A DNA stretch of 64,000 nucleotides, taken from Adiantum capillus-veneris. Taxonomy: Eukaryota; Streptophyta; Polypodiopsida; Polypodiales; Pteridaceae. The stretch lies in contig CM043944.1 in assembly GCA_014529385.2 (NCBI GenBank), positions 62,646,248-62,710,247 on the forward strand, in the 5' to 3' direction. The first letter of the stretch is position 1, and each line of letters begins with the position of its first letter. Shown here piece after piece: positions 21,554 to 33,640 of the stretch. The notes beneath the pieces were generated by a model. The model was not told the DNA's origin. It was given only the letters and a program-made list of their open reading frames with translations, and made no database searches. Made by a program: the position numbers and the translations under genes.

Positions 21554-22569
21554 AACCGTAATTGTTTGTCATTACCCTGCCTATACAGTTGGTTGGCAAT
21601 GAGAAGATAGTGTTTGGCCTGTTCCTCAACAATTTTCCTTCTTGCTTTGTCCCATTCTGCTGGAAAGGTTTTGTTTTTCAAGTACTCAATGATGTGAGCA
21701 CTCCATTTAGGTGCTTGTACTACCCGAAACATTGTGGCGTGTTCCACTGGGGGCTGTATTATACATCTATCACAGGATTTTACATATTTATGGACACTGT
21801 ATTCCATGTTTGGCCAATAGACACCTAGTCTTTGTAACCGTTGGCCTGTTTGTGTTTCACCAGTGTGAAATCCTGTACTGTGTATATGAGCTTGTTTGAG
21901 GTAGTAGGTGGTATCTTCAGGCTGTACACATAGTCTCAGTATCCCATCCTTATCGTGTTTGTACAGCCGTGCTGCTAAAAGGATGAGATTCCGTGTTTGA
22001 TGAATCATTGATGGTTGTCTTTCTATCTGCAAAGAGCCGATTGTGAGTAGATGCATGACCTCTTCGCTCCATCGCGGCACCATTTCTATGTTAAATAGAT
22101 ATGAATCAGGAATTTCATCATCAACACCCGCAGGTGCTTCCCCATGAAATAGTCGTGAAAGATGATCTGCTCTCTGGTGTGTGGTCCCCTTTTTTACAAC
22201 CACCGTGAAGTTGAACTCAAGCAATAGTATAAACGAGCGAACAATTCTTCCAGTGTTGTAAGGTCTGTTTACTAGATATAACAGTGCTTGATGATCCACA
22301 AAGAAGAAAAACTTGCTTGCTAGAAGGTAGTGTCTACATTTCTTGACGGCATAGATCATTCCCAAACCTTCTCTTTCTGTAGTGGTATAATTGCTCTCTG
22401 TATTGTTTAATTGCTGACTGGAGTAACACATGTGAAAATCCATTTTCTTCTCTCCTGGCTGGGCTAATATGCACCCAATGGCATAGGCTGATGCATCCAC
22501 ATGGACATGGAAGATTTTGCTCCAGTTAGGGGCTTGCAAAATTGGAGTTGAAATCAAATGTTGCTTCAA
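21463..22569 (-). pseudogene. RNase H plus first integrase-type H2C2 module
   Basis: A 368-codon open frame. RNase H blocks in order: FHVHVDASAYAIGCILAQ (residues about 20-37), TEREGLGMIYAVKKCRHYLL (about 64-83), FFFFVDHQALLYL, and the C-terminal HQRADHLSR (about 131-139). A first zinc-binding module then reads HIHSTGFHTGETQTG followed by YVKSCDRC (about 225-270). After a linker of about 80 residues, the start of a second such module follows (AHSGQPGGHFS). No second RNase H fold is seen here, unlike the elements at 44-49 and 54-59 kb. Confidence 0.8.
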
Positions 22570-22572
22570 TTT

Positions 22573-24413
22573 TTAGAAATCTTGCTCACATTCCTTTGTC
22601 CATTCGAACTTAGTTATGAGGGCGTACAATGGCTTAGCTATTACAACATACATATATATGAAACGCTGGTAGTATCCGCAATTCCCCATAAATTCTTGTA
22701 CTTCTTTTATCTTCGTTGGTCTCGACAGTATAGAAATTGTCTGCACCTTTTCTTGATCAATTGAAATGCCATTTTTGGACACTATGTGGTCCAAAATTCT
22801 ACCCTGTCTTACTATGAAGACACATTTTTCCGGGTTTAAGAAAATACGATACGTTCTGCATTTTTCAAATACATTTTCCAGATGAGTGATGTGGTCACTT
22901 CGTCGATGGGAATGAACACAAAGATTATCCATGTGGATCTCCAAACATTGTCTGAGATATTCTTTGAATGCGTGGGTCATTAGTCTTTGAAATGTGGCCG
23001 GGGCATTGGTCAAGCCAAAAGGCTTTACCCTGTATGCAAATATACCCCACTCTATCACAAAAGCTGTCTTATGCAGATCTTATACCTTAATCTTCAACTG
23101 GTTGTAGCCTGAGAACCCATCCAAGAAACTATAGGCCTCTTTCCCTGCTACCCTCTCAATAACATGATAAGTTATTGGCAGTGGGTAGTTATCCCTGATA
23201 GTGGATGCATTTACTTGCTTGAGGTTTACAAAAAAACGTAGTTTGCCATTCTTTTTGGGTACCACCACAATTAGGGACACCCACTCTATGTGCTCAATCT
23301 CGTAGATAAACTCAGTGTCCTTCAGTTTGTCTATTTTCTCCTTGATTTTCTTTGCAAAAGTTTCATGTTGTACGTGTAAGGAGGTTGTCTGCGTGGTCTG
23401 GAATCACTCTTAAGGGGAATTGTGTGCTGACATATCTCCGGATTTATCCCCTTTAGATCTTTGTATGACCATGCAAAGACATCTTTACATTGCCTGAGCG
23501 TATCGACTAGAAGTTTCTTTTCCTCTTCAGTAAGGTTCGTGGCAATATATGCCGGTTTAGGCTCCTCACCTGGTTCTGCTAAGTTGATGCTTTTCATGTT
23601 TTCAAGCTCATCATATGAATTTCTTGGTTCTTTGGGATCTCGTTTGGGTTTTTGCACCACTATCTTCCTATCTTGAATGGTATACTTCTTATAGTGGGAT
23701 GGTGCATCGAACTTATCATCATTTGATTCCTCGTTAGTTTCCATTGCTGTTGTCCAAACTTCTTTGAATGCTCGTTTCAAATCATTGTATTTGACTTTGT
23801 GCTCCATCTTGGATAACTTAAACGGTTTTTTGATACCTTTCTCTTTTTGTGGTTTTTGTTTTGATGTTGTTTCGGTTGAGTCAGGTTTCATATATCGCCC
23901 TGAAATCTTGTCCTTGAGGCAGTCAATCGCTTCGAGTAATCTCAAGTACTGCATTTTTTCAGTCAATTGAGGTACCGAGTCCTCGTTGTGCTTGTTGTGG
24001 TTATTTCTGTGTTTATCTCGATACCTTCGTTGTCTTCGAGGGTTTTGGTTTGTGAAATCATAGTAGATCACTCGACAATCCTTCTGTTTGATGCTCTGGC
24101 TCAAGCTACTAGACATCTCATCGTGCGCGTTATCCTCTAGCGTCTTATCAGTCGAGTCTTGAAAATATTCTTCGTCATTTTTTTGGACAAGGTGCCTTAC
24201 ACTTACATAGATTTTTTTCACTATGCGTCGGCACTCGGTCACCCCTTCCTTGTCAGGTACGTCTTCCTCTGTTTTCGGAGTTAGGCGGACATTCATCATG
24301 TGGAATAAAATGATATCATACCCTTCCTCATCACAAAATTTGGTGAGGGTCACTTCATTGACACAAACATCAAGAGTAGCTAGTATTTGTTGCCATCCAA
24401 ACGGTTCGAACAT
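22573..24413 (-). pseudogene. Reverse transcriptase with pre-RT linker
   Basis: 23331-24413 is a charged 360-codon linker ending in the pre-RT block KDVFAWSYKDLKGINPEIC. RT continues in another frame at 23080-23280 (VVVPKKNGKLRFF, YSFLDGFSGYNQLKI) and 22573-23058 (FAYRVKPFGLTNAPATFQR). The catalytic YxDD position reads HMDNLCVHS: the second Asp is Asn and the fingers-palm block RFFVNLKQVN has lost its usual Asp, so the enzyme would be inactive. RT copies the element RNA into DNA in the cytoplasmic particle. Confidence 0.85.
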
Positions 24414-24608
24414 CTATTTTGAAAAAGGCTGTGGTATGTATGCTTCATCTTGTGCAGTCCTATCAAGAATGCACTCTTCCTTTTTTAGACTTCCACAATC
24501 CGAAGCTTCTCCCGTCCATTTGTGAGCTTTGTTCTGGAGCCAAGCCGGTATTCTTGCTTCTTCAGCAGTTGTGGAATGCAAGTCTTCTCCTCGGGCTCTT
24601 TCAACGTC

Positions 24609-25244
24609 TTAAAATCTATGATCTGGGACACTAATTTTCGTAGTGACATCTTTGTTCCTAAGATAGATATAGTTGTAGTCCCAACCTTGAACCATTTTGA
24701 GCTGACGCATGAATGGTCTGCCCAGAATGATGTCGAAATTGCTACTGTCATCGGAATTCATAATAGCGAAGGTGTGTTCATATGTAATTCCACAAGAGGT
24801 TACCACAATCTGCTCCAAGATGCCAATAGGTCTCTCCAGGTATCCATCCGCTAGTTGAAGTTTCATTCTTGTTTTTCTTAGAGCAGGTTTTTCCCTTTTT
24901 TTTCACATTTCTTTGGTGGCTATGGCAATTCCGGCTCCACTATCCAATATCGCTACCGATTTTACATCCTTGTACTCTACCGATAGGGTAGTATTTCCTT
25001 CTTCACCTTCACAATAGTCCCCTATCTTGTTTACTGGCACTGGCTCATGTTTAGTTTGCTTTGAGGGTTGTGTCTTTCGTGTGTTTCGAGAAGCCTCGAG
25101 TGAAGGAATTACAAGCCCTATTTTTTCCAAATTTTTTGTGACCTCGTCCCAAAGATGCGGTCTAATATTCAGCAACTCTGACAAAGTCAGTGTACAACGG
25201 ATAGGGGATGACATCAACTCGTGAAGAGTTTTAGTGTCCATCAT
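24609..25244 (-). pseudogene. Retropepsin-like protease, canonical position
   Basis: The active-site block VAILDSGAGIAIATKEM ends the frame 24903-25244 (Asp at about residue 101). The domain resumes at 24609-24866 with ADGYLERPIGILE and FDIILGRPFMRQLKMVQ, which carries the hydrophobic-ILG strand of retropepsins. Both pieces are in the same frame, separated by a short disrupted stretch. The catalytic Asp and the Ser-Gly are retained. It lies between gag and RT, as in ordinary gypsy elements. Confidence 0.75.
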
Positions 25245-25302
25245 CTTAGGATTGGCTTTCCATTGAGTTGGAACTTTCCTTACCTCAGATCGAGTTTCAG
25301 GG

Positions 25303-28300
25303 TTACCAATAAATGAAGGTAAAAGTCTTCAACGATTGTGGTTTATTGTCTTCCGATATCGATGTGCTTGCATCTCCATAAAATGATCGGATGTCATTTG
25401 GGTAGAGCTCATGCTCCAAGTGGATTTCCGGGATAGGAGCTGACACAACTGTGGCACTTTCATCTTTCCTATTCCTAATCTGTTCCCATAGCTCTTGAGG
25501 ACATTGTTCTTCTACCTCCGGAATTGACAGTGGTTCTTGAGAATGCGTTCCATCTGTTGTATTGGCTACCACACTCGTATCCAAACGTGTTTCATCGACC
25601 AGATTGGGTAGGTTATTCGCTTCAATTCCCCTCTCATCTAGCTCCCGAATCTTTTCTCGTATGAGTACCTTAGTTTTTGGGGTCGTAGGAACTGATGGTT
25701 TCATAAGCGCTTTAGCGGCTTGAACGAGCTCCTTGCACATCTTTAGCATATCTTTCTCATAGCCTAGATGAGGGTACGTTAACCCCCTATCCTTTTGGGT
25801 TTGGTTAGGCTTTAGCCTTGACTCATAAGATTTCCAAATTGTGTCCAAAGGTTCAACCACCTTGTCTACTAAGACTGACCCTCCTGATGGCAGTTCCGAC
25901 AGTTTCTTTGCCTCACTATTGCTGTTAAGGTCTCTTTCCCTTTGAAGTTGTTACTCTGTTTTCCGCAATTTGGTTTCCAATGCCGTCTTTTCCTTTTCTC
26001 TTTTGGCTTTTATCTTGTTTCGTTTCACCTTCCACGATTTCCAAGGGGTTTGGACAGACAAGTTGTTTATCTCTATTTGGTTGGCCGGGACATTCTTTGC
26101 TACCTCATGTGCTTGAGCTCTAGTGACTGCTTTTGTTGGAATGTTCCGTTCTATTTCTGATCCACTTGAGCTTGGCACAATCCCTATTTTGTCCATGGTT
26201 GTTTTTCCTTTGTTTTCGAGGTTTTTTGGGCAGTGTGGAATAAGATGGTCGGTCATGCATCCGTCATAGAATCCAAAAAATTTCACCCGCTCTCCTTTGT
26301 TTGGACACACTCTAGCCCAGTGATCACCGCCACATTCATAGCATGGTCTTACACGTGGTGGAGAAGCTTGTGGCGCTCCCATCGGTTGTCCTATTCTAGG
26401 AGGGTAGCCTCTAGGTTTGTAGCCCTAATTTGCCATAAACATGAGCATATTCTCATCGACCAAGTAATGATTTTTTGTTGGTTGTGCTATGTATGAGGGC
26501 TCGGGAATTTCTTTTGTAATTATCCATGGATTATATACCTCTAGAGCATATGCATTCCTATCAATTTCCCTTTCGTAAGTATTGTCTAAATCTTCTCGGT
26601 ACGAGACTACCTGGGTCATACTTTGATCAGAAGGTGGTTCAATGGGTTGCGAAATCCTTACCATAGCCCTATTCTCCTGGGGTAAAAGAGGTTGGTGTCC
26701 CAACACCGGTTGAGATTTTTCCTGACCCAAGATTGTGTTATTTATCCCCACTTGGTACGTTGGAGGGGGCGGAAGTGGTTGTCCCCCATGTGGTGCATAT
26801 TGTCTCTCTCTAACATAGTTCCGATTGTAGAAACATTTGTGAGTTTCGTGGTTTGTCCATTTTTTTTCTGTAGCATACCAATTCAATATCTACTGTGCGT
26901 TCGCTCCTGGCCTTTGTTGAAGGTTGCACCACTGGGTTGGATGGTCACCTCCACAAGTATCGCATTTTTGGGTGGGCAGCTCTCATGTGTTTGGGTTCGT
27001 CCTGTCTCCTTGGTTCATCCTCTTGATCACTTCCTCAATCATTCGATCAACATCCAGCACAGTTGGGTTTTTCTCTCCCAATTTTGTCGTGGACTCACTC
27101 GTGGTTGAAGAGGTGCTACTAGTCCTTTGATCTGTGTCTTGAGTCACCTCCCCATATGCCGTGCAGTTATCTACAAGATACAACGCCTCCTTCGTGACTT
27201 GCTCAAAGGTTACACAGGCTTTCAGGTGCAAGTCCTTTTTGAGCGTGTCATTTCGCAGTCCCTCTATGAAGAGGACTGATAGTCTTTCATCCTGAGGTAG
27301 TTCTTGAGTAGGGCATATTTCTATGTACTGTTTGAAATGAAGCGATGCCTCCTTCACTTTTTCTTTTTCCTTTTGCCTAAATGCATAGATCTGGGAGACA
27401 GTGTTATGCTTGATTCCTCTTTTTGAGAATTCCTTAGTGAATTCTCGGAGAAGTTTCTCAATGCTTGGGAATTCCAAGTTGTTTAATGGTTGAAACCAAG
27501 TCAGGGCAGTACCTTCCAATGTCAGCCCAAATCCTTCATATTGAGTGTGGAAATCAATTACCTATTCTGCTCTCAATACTTGTTTGAAGATTGAAACATG
27601 GGAATATGGATCACCTGATCCATTATACTTTTTGGGCAAGCATTTTGTCACCTGAGATGGTCGAATACGCCTGGCTTGTGCAACCATTCTAACAACTCGT
27701 GGTCCCCCTGGGATGGCTTCTCTTGGTTCGTAATCTCCTCTTGGTACTAACAGTGGTATCCTATCCACCCTTCATTCATCAAGTCAATCTCGTGTGATAG
27801 TCGGAGGGATTCTAGTGGTGTAAGTGAATTTAGGAACATAGCTGCCCCTATGTGTGTTCATGGAATCCCTAGTCGCCGTTGACCCTAAGGGTTCCGTTCT
27901 TGGAACTCGTTCATGTCCATAAGAATCCTCCACTCTGGTTCTCAAGGGGCTCTCAAGTACAGTCTCAGGTTTGATGTGAGTATTCATGGTTTTTTCAGCT
28001 TCCGGATTCACATAGTATTGGTGGAGTGGTCCTCCAAAATATGTATATCTCTCTAACTCCTTCTGATCCATTCGGGAGTACTTTTGGCCATACTTGTGCA
28101 TCATGACTATCTGAATACTTCTACCCTCTGTGTAAGTGTAAGCATACAAGTTTTTTCGGTCTGTTAATTCTTTGATGCGGGCCTTGTCACATTTGTAATA
28201 GAGTGTTTGGTCTCCATTATTGAACTTATAAATCCCCACATATGCGTTGTCCGTGTTAAGGCGCCCTGTCTCATTGGTGCGTCTGAGTACTGCGTTTTGC

Positions 28301-28503
28301 TTCTCCATTTTGGGTGGTGCATCGGCCGGTTCATTATCTACTTTGTCCTTGGTGACGGTGTCAAGAGTTTTTTGGAGCAAGGGATTGCGCATATGTATAT
28401 ACACATGCATGATGCATCGAATAAAGGATTGCCCATTTTCCAGAGCCAGGTGGTTACGTGGGGCCCACATGTGTACAGGTAGGACAGGGTGTACATAGTG
28501 CAT
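25303..28503 (-). pseudogene. Gag with long N-terminal extension and four CCHC-type positions
   Basis: One reading frame over 3.2 kb, broken by seven stops (27784, 27772, 27562, 26983, 26890, 26425, 25951). The first 239 codons (28503-27787) are an unfamiliar extension with YVGIYKFNNGDQTLYY and a Tyr-rich middle. Gag proper starts around 27640 (KKYNGSGDPYSHVSIFKQ) and continues through EGTALTWFQPL and HFKQYIEICP to about 27010. Two knuckle-like positions follow near 26950-26840 (CDTCGGDHPTQWC intact; the next, EKKWTNHETHKC, has lost its first cysteines). Two more are at 26280-26350 (CYECGGDHWARVC intact; GCMTDHLIPHC partial). A charged linker runs to 25303. Gag forms the particle and binds RNA through the knuckles. 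Every stop fits a C-to-T change of CAG, CAA or CGA. Confidence 0.75.
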
Positions 28504-29220
28504 CGATTTTCACTATCACCAGTACCATTGTGGTTTTTTTTATAATAATGAGGATTTGGTATCGCGTAAAATTTTTTGAGGAAGCTATGCGGCTAGCCGA
28601 CGACATGAGGTAAGCAGGTCGTCAGATGGCATCTAGTGGCGTCAGGAGCTCGAATGGGGTCAATATTTGCACGTTGATGAGTACAGACACAACGTGGGTG
28701 TTTTCTTGTGATAATTATGTAGGAAGTTCATCATAAGACCATATTTTGGATCCACTTCGCGTGGTTGCGGGATGCATTATTGGAAAAAGTTGAGTGCCAA
28801 GTGTGCGAACGGATGCAACAGGGTGACAACTATGCACTGCGAGGTCAGTTTTTGGCCTGTTCGGGATCCGTTTGAGGTCATCTAAAAGGCCAAAGGTGCC
28901 CAAGTAACAAAAATAAGTGTGGGAATTGAAAAACCAGAGAAAAGACCAGAAAAAACGTGGAGAGAAGAGGTGGAACAGCCGCAACTGTGTTTTTGCTGAT
29001 TTTGGAGCCTGTTTTGGCCGTAAACTGCTCATCCGAGGTCAGATTTGAGCACTTTGACATTGTAGACTGGGGTTTTGGGCCGTTGCGGCCGCGATGGTGC
29101 TGTCCATTTTGCCAAATTTCTCACTGTTTTTTTTGTTGTTTTGGCTATGTAAGTTTCTCTTATGAGCGAAGCTTCTGCTCCAGTTTGTGATTGTATTTGG
29201 CATATTTTACCATGCCTATT
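28504..29220 (-). other. Non-coding junction region
   Basis: No recognisable domain. It lies between the start of the large polyprotein and the truncated gag at 29.2 kb, where the 5' LTR and primer site of the large element should be. I could not match it to the presumed 3' LTR near 18.6-19.3 kb. The open frame entering it from 29.2 kb has no gag similarity past about 29230, so the breakpoint is there. Confidence 0.4.
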
Positions 29221-31006
29221 TCTACTGCTCGAAGATTGGTAGCAGCTTACAAAATTCTCATCTTCATCTATTTGTTCTACTCGTATCACATGCGTCTTTG
29301 AAGCACTCTCTTCAGCCTCTGATTGGATAGACTCCGTTGAAGCTTGTCGCTTCCTTCTTATGATATCAATGATTTCCTCGTGGAACTCTCTTTTTGCAAT
29401 GCCAAGGACTTCTCCCAATGTAAACTCCACCTTGCTATTTAAGATCCTTTCCTCTAAAACTTTCCTTAAATCTGTGGCAGCGTCAATATCTGATTGTAGC
29501 TTGTATGATGGGCTTTTTCCCTTACTCTTTTCTTTATCTTGCTTCTCCTTTGGTGCATCATCCCTCATTGGTACTTCTTGTGATGGAGGCTCCCTTGACA
29601 TGGGCTCTTGAGAGGGACTCGGATCCTTTCTCCCTCCACCTCTAGTAGCCCTCTTTGAAGGGCCTTCATCCCCATTTTCTCTCCTACATTTTTCTTCAAC
29701 AAGTGCCTTGTTTCCTCGACACGTTGCAATGTAGGCATGCACTGACAAGGCATCTATAGGTTCATTCCACCGAGTCTCAAGACGGATACAATCTCCTGCT
29801 TCATGTAAGACTTCTTTAGTCAACTTTCCCTTCATAGCTAACTCCATCGCAGATGGCCAGACATCTTCACCATCCTCACTCACGTCTTCAATAGATTTTG
29901 CCCCTTTGAGCATGACTTGACTATCCTTTAAGACAAATGCTGTTGCTTTAACCATTGAGATAGCATGGCTTGTTTCCATGTCCTCAACTAGCTTTTTCAT
30001 CCCTCCTTTGTCAAAGTTGGTCGCCAAGTGCTTCCCTGTTTCACTAAGATGTATCCTCCCTTCTTTGAAGAAGACAAGATCTTTACCCAAGGCATCTTTG
30101 AAGCTTTCACAGTCCCTTCTTGGATGTTGTGGGCTATCACACCAAATGCACCTATTTACAAATCCCTCTCTATTCTGAGGTCTCTGACTTGATGACTGTC
30201 CAGATGTTTGCCCCTTTTCTTCAAGCCTTCTTAATTTCAGCTCACGTATGCCCTTCACAAGTTCTTCAATCATAGACCCATCATCCTTAGAAGCTACAAT
30301 AGAAGGTTTTGGCTGCTTCTCAGTAATAGCAGGAACTTGAGCACCATTGTTCACCACCATCTTGTCTCTTCTGCATTGTCTTTTTGCCAATAGGGAGACT
30401 GTATCTTGTACATCATTCCACCTTGTCTTCAAACCTTGCTCTGTATCTTTGTCTTCTAAGAGAAGATCTAACTTTTCTTCAAATTCTTTGCCCGTTGCTT
30501 GTAGGAAAAGTTCTACCTTCTCCATATCCAAGGAAGCTTGTTCAGTTTGTGATAGTTGAGCATATCGTCGCTCCAACTCTCTGAGGATCTTTGTAGCAGA
30601 AATCCCTTCTTTAGGCTTTGCAACCCAATCTAAGAAAGTTCTTTTGTTCAGCCTCTTAGAGTCCTCCATAAAGTAGTCTTCTTTTAGAGCAAGCTTGAAT
30701 TCCTCCCAATTTCTTCCATGAGAATTTTGAATTGCCCTAATACGGTCTTTGATCTCTGGGACACACACTAGCTCAAAACTTTGAACCATGTCTTCCTCAC
30801 ACACTCAGTTCAACTCCATTTCGTTCATATAAGCTCGTAGATACTCTGTGATGTCCTTGCCATCAAACTAGTCAATTCTCTTCACAATGGACTGTAGTGA
30901 TTTTGCGGTTGAAATCTGGATTCCTTCCGCTGCTTGTTGTTGCTGCATGTACATGGAAAATGCTTGAAACATCTGCATGACTGCACTCTTGATTTTCATC
31001 CATGGC
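29220..31006 (-). pseudogene. Gag of the gag-protease gypsy family, copy 1, truncated
   Basis: Sister of the gene at 60831-63137. The start region (MQMFQAFSMYMQQQ, about 30975) carries two stops, TAG and TGA, where the sister has Gln and Arg (RMDQFNGKD, MELHRVSEGE). From 30804 the frame stays open. It contains NWEEFKLALKEDYFMEDSKR, the CCHC knuckle CIWCDSPQHPRRDC (complete here), EAGDCIRLETRWNEP, and a C-terminal segment YKLQSDIDAATDLRKVLEER followed by FTLGEVLGIAKREFHEEI. That last block resembles a region found between gag and protease in some other gypsy families, as far as I recall. Similarity to the sister ends near 29230, just before the protease. Confidence 0.8.
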
Positions 31007-31072
31007 TAACAAAGTGTGTAGCTCAATTCACAAACTCCCACCCCAGCAACTTCGCGTCAGGTTCACCAGAAA

Positions 31073-31976
31073 TGTCGGGATGTGTGCGGTCTAGCTGGGA
31101 AGGTGCGGAACCTATGGCTGTGAGAGTTCGTGATGAGAGTCACAAACACTTTATGAAAAAGAATTTATGGAGAATCACCAACCCTCTTCCTAAGATGGTT
31201 TTAACTCTAAGAGCGTTCGTGACAAAAATGTCACAAACCCTCTTTGCTATTGTGCTTGGAACGTGCTTGTTTTGGTAGTCGAGATTATGATGAAAGGACC
31301 ATCAAATCACATCCAATTTTACTTGAAAATAGCAATTAGGAACACTAAATGTTCAGCCATAAAACCTCAATTCTCATATAAGCACAACTCTCAATCAAAA
31401 CCCAAACCTCTTTGGTGGTATCATGTAGCCTCGCCCCCAATTACATAGTCGTAGCATTAGACAGTTGAAACGAATACACAAGCTTCCACCTTCACGGCGA
31501 CCATGAGTTTGCAGAGATTTAAGAGCTTCTAAATTATTTTGATAAGTGGAAACCCTAATTCACTCCCTCACTAGCTCAGATACAAGATTTCGAAGAGACG
31601 GGACTGCCTACACATAGATTGAGAAACCATGGAAGCCATTACACAGTAGTGATAAATTGCAGTTTTTTTCTGTAAAAGTCCCCCTTATCTCTCTTACACA
31701 TGGCATTATGAGCTGATGTGTCAATTTTTGGGCCATTTTGCCACTTTGGACCAAAACTAGGCCATTTTCAGCTCATTTTTTATCGAAAAAATGTCATTTT
31801 TTATGCAAAAAATCCCAAACGGAGTCAGGAAAATCCCTAAATTCGTGGGATCACTCGCATAAGCATAAAAATCATAGATAAGCATCATTTTTCATCAATA
31901 TACCATTTTGGGTCACTTTCCATGCAATTTTGCAACGACGCCTGTTAGCTGCTATTTATGGCAGTTTTTTCCCGCA
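31073..31976 (-). repeat. Probable 5' LTR of the copy 1 gag element (minus)
   Basis: On the minus strand the gag leader is preceded by TGGTGAACCTGACG (about 31055-31068), a primer-site-like sequence, and before that by CGACA, a plausible LTR end. The sister copy has the same arrangement (TGGTGAACCCAACG after CGACA at 63179). The upper boundary TGCGGG at 31976 is a guess based on a TG dinucleotide. A TATA-like motif near 31955 would be too close to that edge, so the true LTR may be longer. Confidence 0.4.
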
Positions 31977-33640
31977 TCAGTCTTTGTAGGCGAGATGAGT
32001 GTGCCACCATGAAACACTTGGACTATGTACATTGTCAAACCAAACTAGGAATCTTATCAAGTGAAAAAGCACGCAAATGAGCCACATCCAGGGCCACGAC
32101 TCCCTGGATAGGTATGTACATGATAGCGACCGTAGTAACCGCTTTAGCATATATCACGATATGTACATTTTGTTTTTTCTTTCCATGCATCGAGAAGTAT
32201 CAAAAGTGAGGTGAATGTTTTTATTTCACACTATGTACGTGCCACAGCACGACAACGTAGAAACATAGGTACATACATTTTCTGATGCAGAATATTCTCC
32301 AAGTATGTCCCTCAAGTACGTCACTCCCTTTTTCCTAATTTATTTATCTGCATTGTCTTGTCAACTGAATACTCCAACACTGCTACGATCATGGATTACT
32401 ACTTGCACTGTATGAAATTTCTTTTATTGCCATGATTATTCATTAGCTATGCAGCTACTCATGTGAGCTAAGGCGCTCTGGGATTGTGAACAACAGTTTG
32501 TAAGTACCCTCCTATTCAACCATGCTCCAAATTGGTCTCAGATATGTGATAAATGTTATATTTTTTATGCCTAGACTAGTCCATTGGTCACGAACACATA
32601 TATTCGCCGATTTAGGTAGTGTGTCAATGCTCATCCTAGTGCAGATTCACTGATTTAGGCAGCACATCAATAAGCTGCAAATTCATAATTTTTTACCAAA
32701 TGCAGATTCACTGATTTAGGCAGCATTAGTGCAGATTTGCCAATTTAGACAACACGTCTTATTGGTGTAGATTCGTCGATGTAGGCAACACCTATCACAA
32801 AATCATGTTGTAGTGGCTGGCCACCACTGTAGTTGGTATGATTTTTTTATCCCGGGTATATAATGACAATGATGAGAATTTGGATTTGAAACGGGTATAT
32901 GTTGGCAGATGTTTGGATTGGAATTGGTTTATGAAAGTGAGCTTGTGACTGATAAGAATTGATTATTGAATAATGAGCGTGAACAATGATATCCTCATTC
33001 ATCAGGGTATGACATATACTGCTTATTCTAGTGGTATGGGACACTAGAATCGGTAGTATGTGGATGACGGCAGGCATATGCAATGTTGTTTAATTTCACT
33101 TTTTTGACACAGATTTCTAATCACTATTTTTGACAAGTATCGTTTGCAGATTTCTTATCTTTGCAACTGAGGACAATTGCTTTCCAAACCGAGAGGTATG
33201 TTATGGAATTTATATTTACGCAGATAATACATTTTGTAGAAGGATATTACATTTTATGTCTATTTGACTATTCAAGTGCTCTTAATGAGCTTTGGCCATT
33301 TATGTATGACCGCCCAGTTTGTACTCATTTCTGGGCATTCAATAAATCTATGAATAAATATGTGCAAGAGGGAAATGCTCACTCTTGCACGGGGGGAGAT
33401 TGCACTCAGTGCTTGTGTCTTCTTCTCTTCTCTCCTCCCTCCTTTCTCGCGGTGCCGGCATAGCACTCCTCTCTAAGAGGTGCACCTGCACATGCTCGCT
33501 TATTCTGTCTCACTCTCTCGCTCTCTCTTGTCAGATTTTCTATGGCGTTTACGCATACACGATTGTGCAGGTATGGAGATCTATTGATTTATTATCTACA
33601 ACATGTTATTCTATGTATTTTGCAAGGAGGCACGACTTCT
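31977..33640. other. Spacer with no gene
   Basis: I see no coding domain on either strand. Short open frames (for example 33161-33463) lack recognisable content. It contains the 22-bp motif array at 32602-32791 and CT-rich patches near 33420-33530. Confidence 0.5.
32602..32791 (+). repeat. Irregular array of a 22-bp motif, five copies
   Basis: Copies of roughly GATTCACTGATTTAGGCAGC begin at 32602, 32644, 32705, 32734 and 32770. They diverge (ATTCGCCGATTTAGGTAG, GATTTGCCAATTTAGACAAC, GATTCGTCGATGTAGGCAAC) and are separated by unequal spacers of about 8-40 bp, some starting TGCA or TGTA. The unequal spacing is unlike a simple tandem repeat or a CRISPR array. Confidence 0.75.

Larger units (their letters stand above)
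19630..28503 (-). mobile_element. Large Ty3/gypsy element with atypical polyprotein
   Basis: A single gag-pol coding region of nearly 9 kb can be followed on the minus strand. Order: N-terminal extension, gag, four knuckle positions, protease, RT, RNase H, two H2C2 modules, integrase, integrase C-terminus, second retropepsin, basic tail. Frame 1 covers 28503-25303, a second covers 25244-23331, a third 23280-21463, a fourth 21553-20795 and a fifth 20687-19630. So at least four frameshifts separate blocks that are otherwise long and recognisable. No 5' LTR or convincing primer site was found near 28.5-28.7 kb. The element is inactive, but its domain order is informative. Confidence 0.85.

Noticed and set aside
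32602-32791. CRISPR-like array
   Set aside because: Repeats are diverged, spacers are unequal and short, there are no cas genes, and the context is plant retrotransposon DNA.
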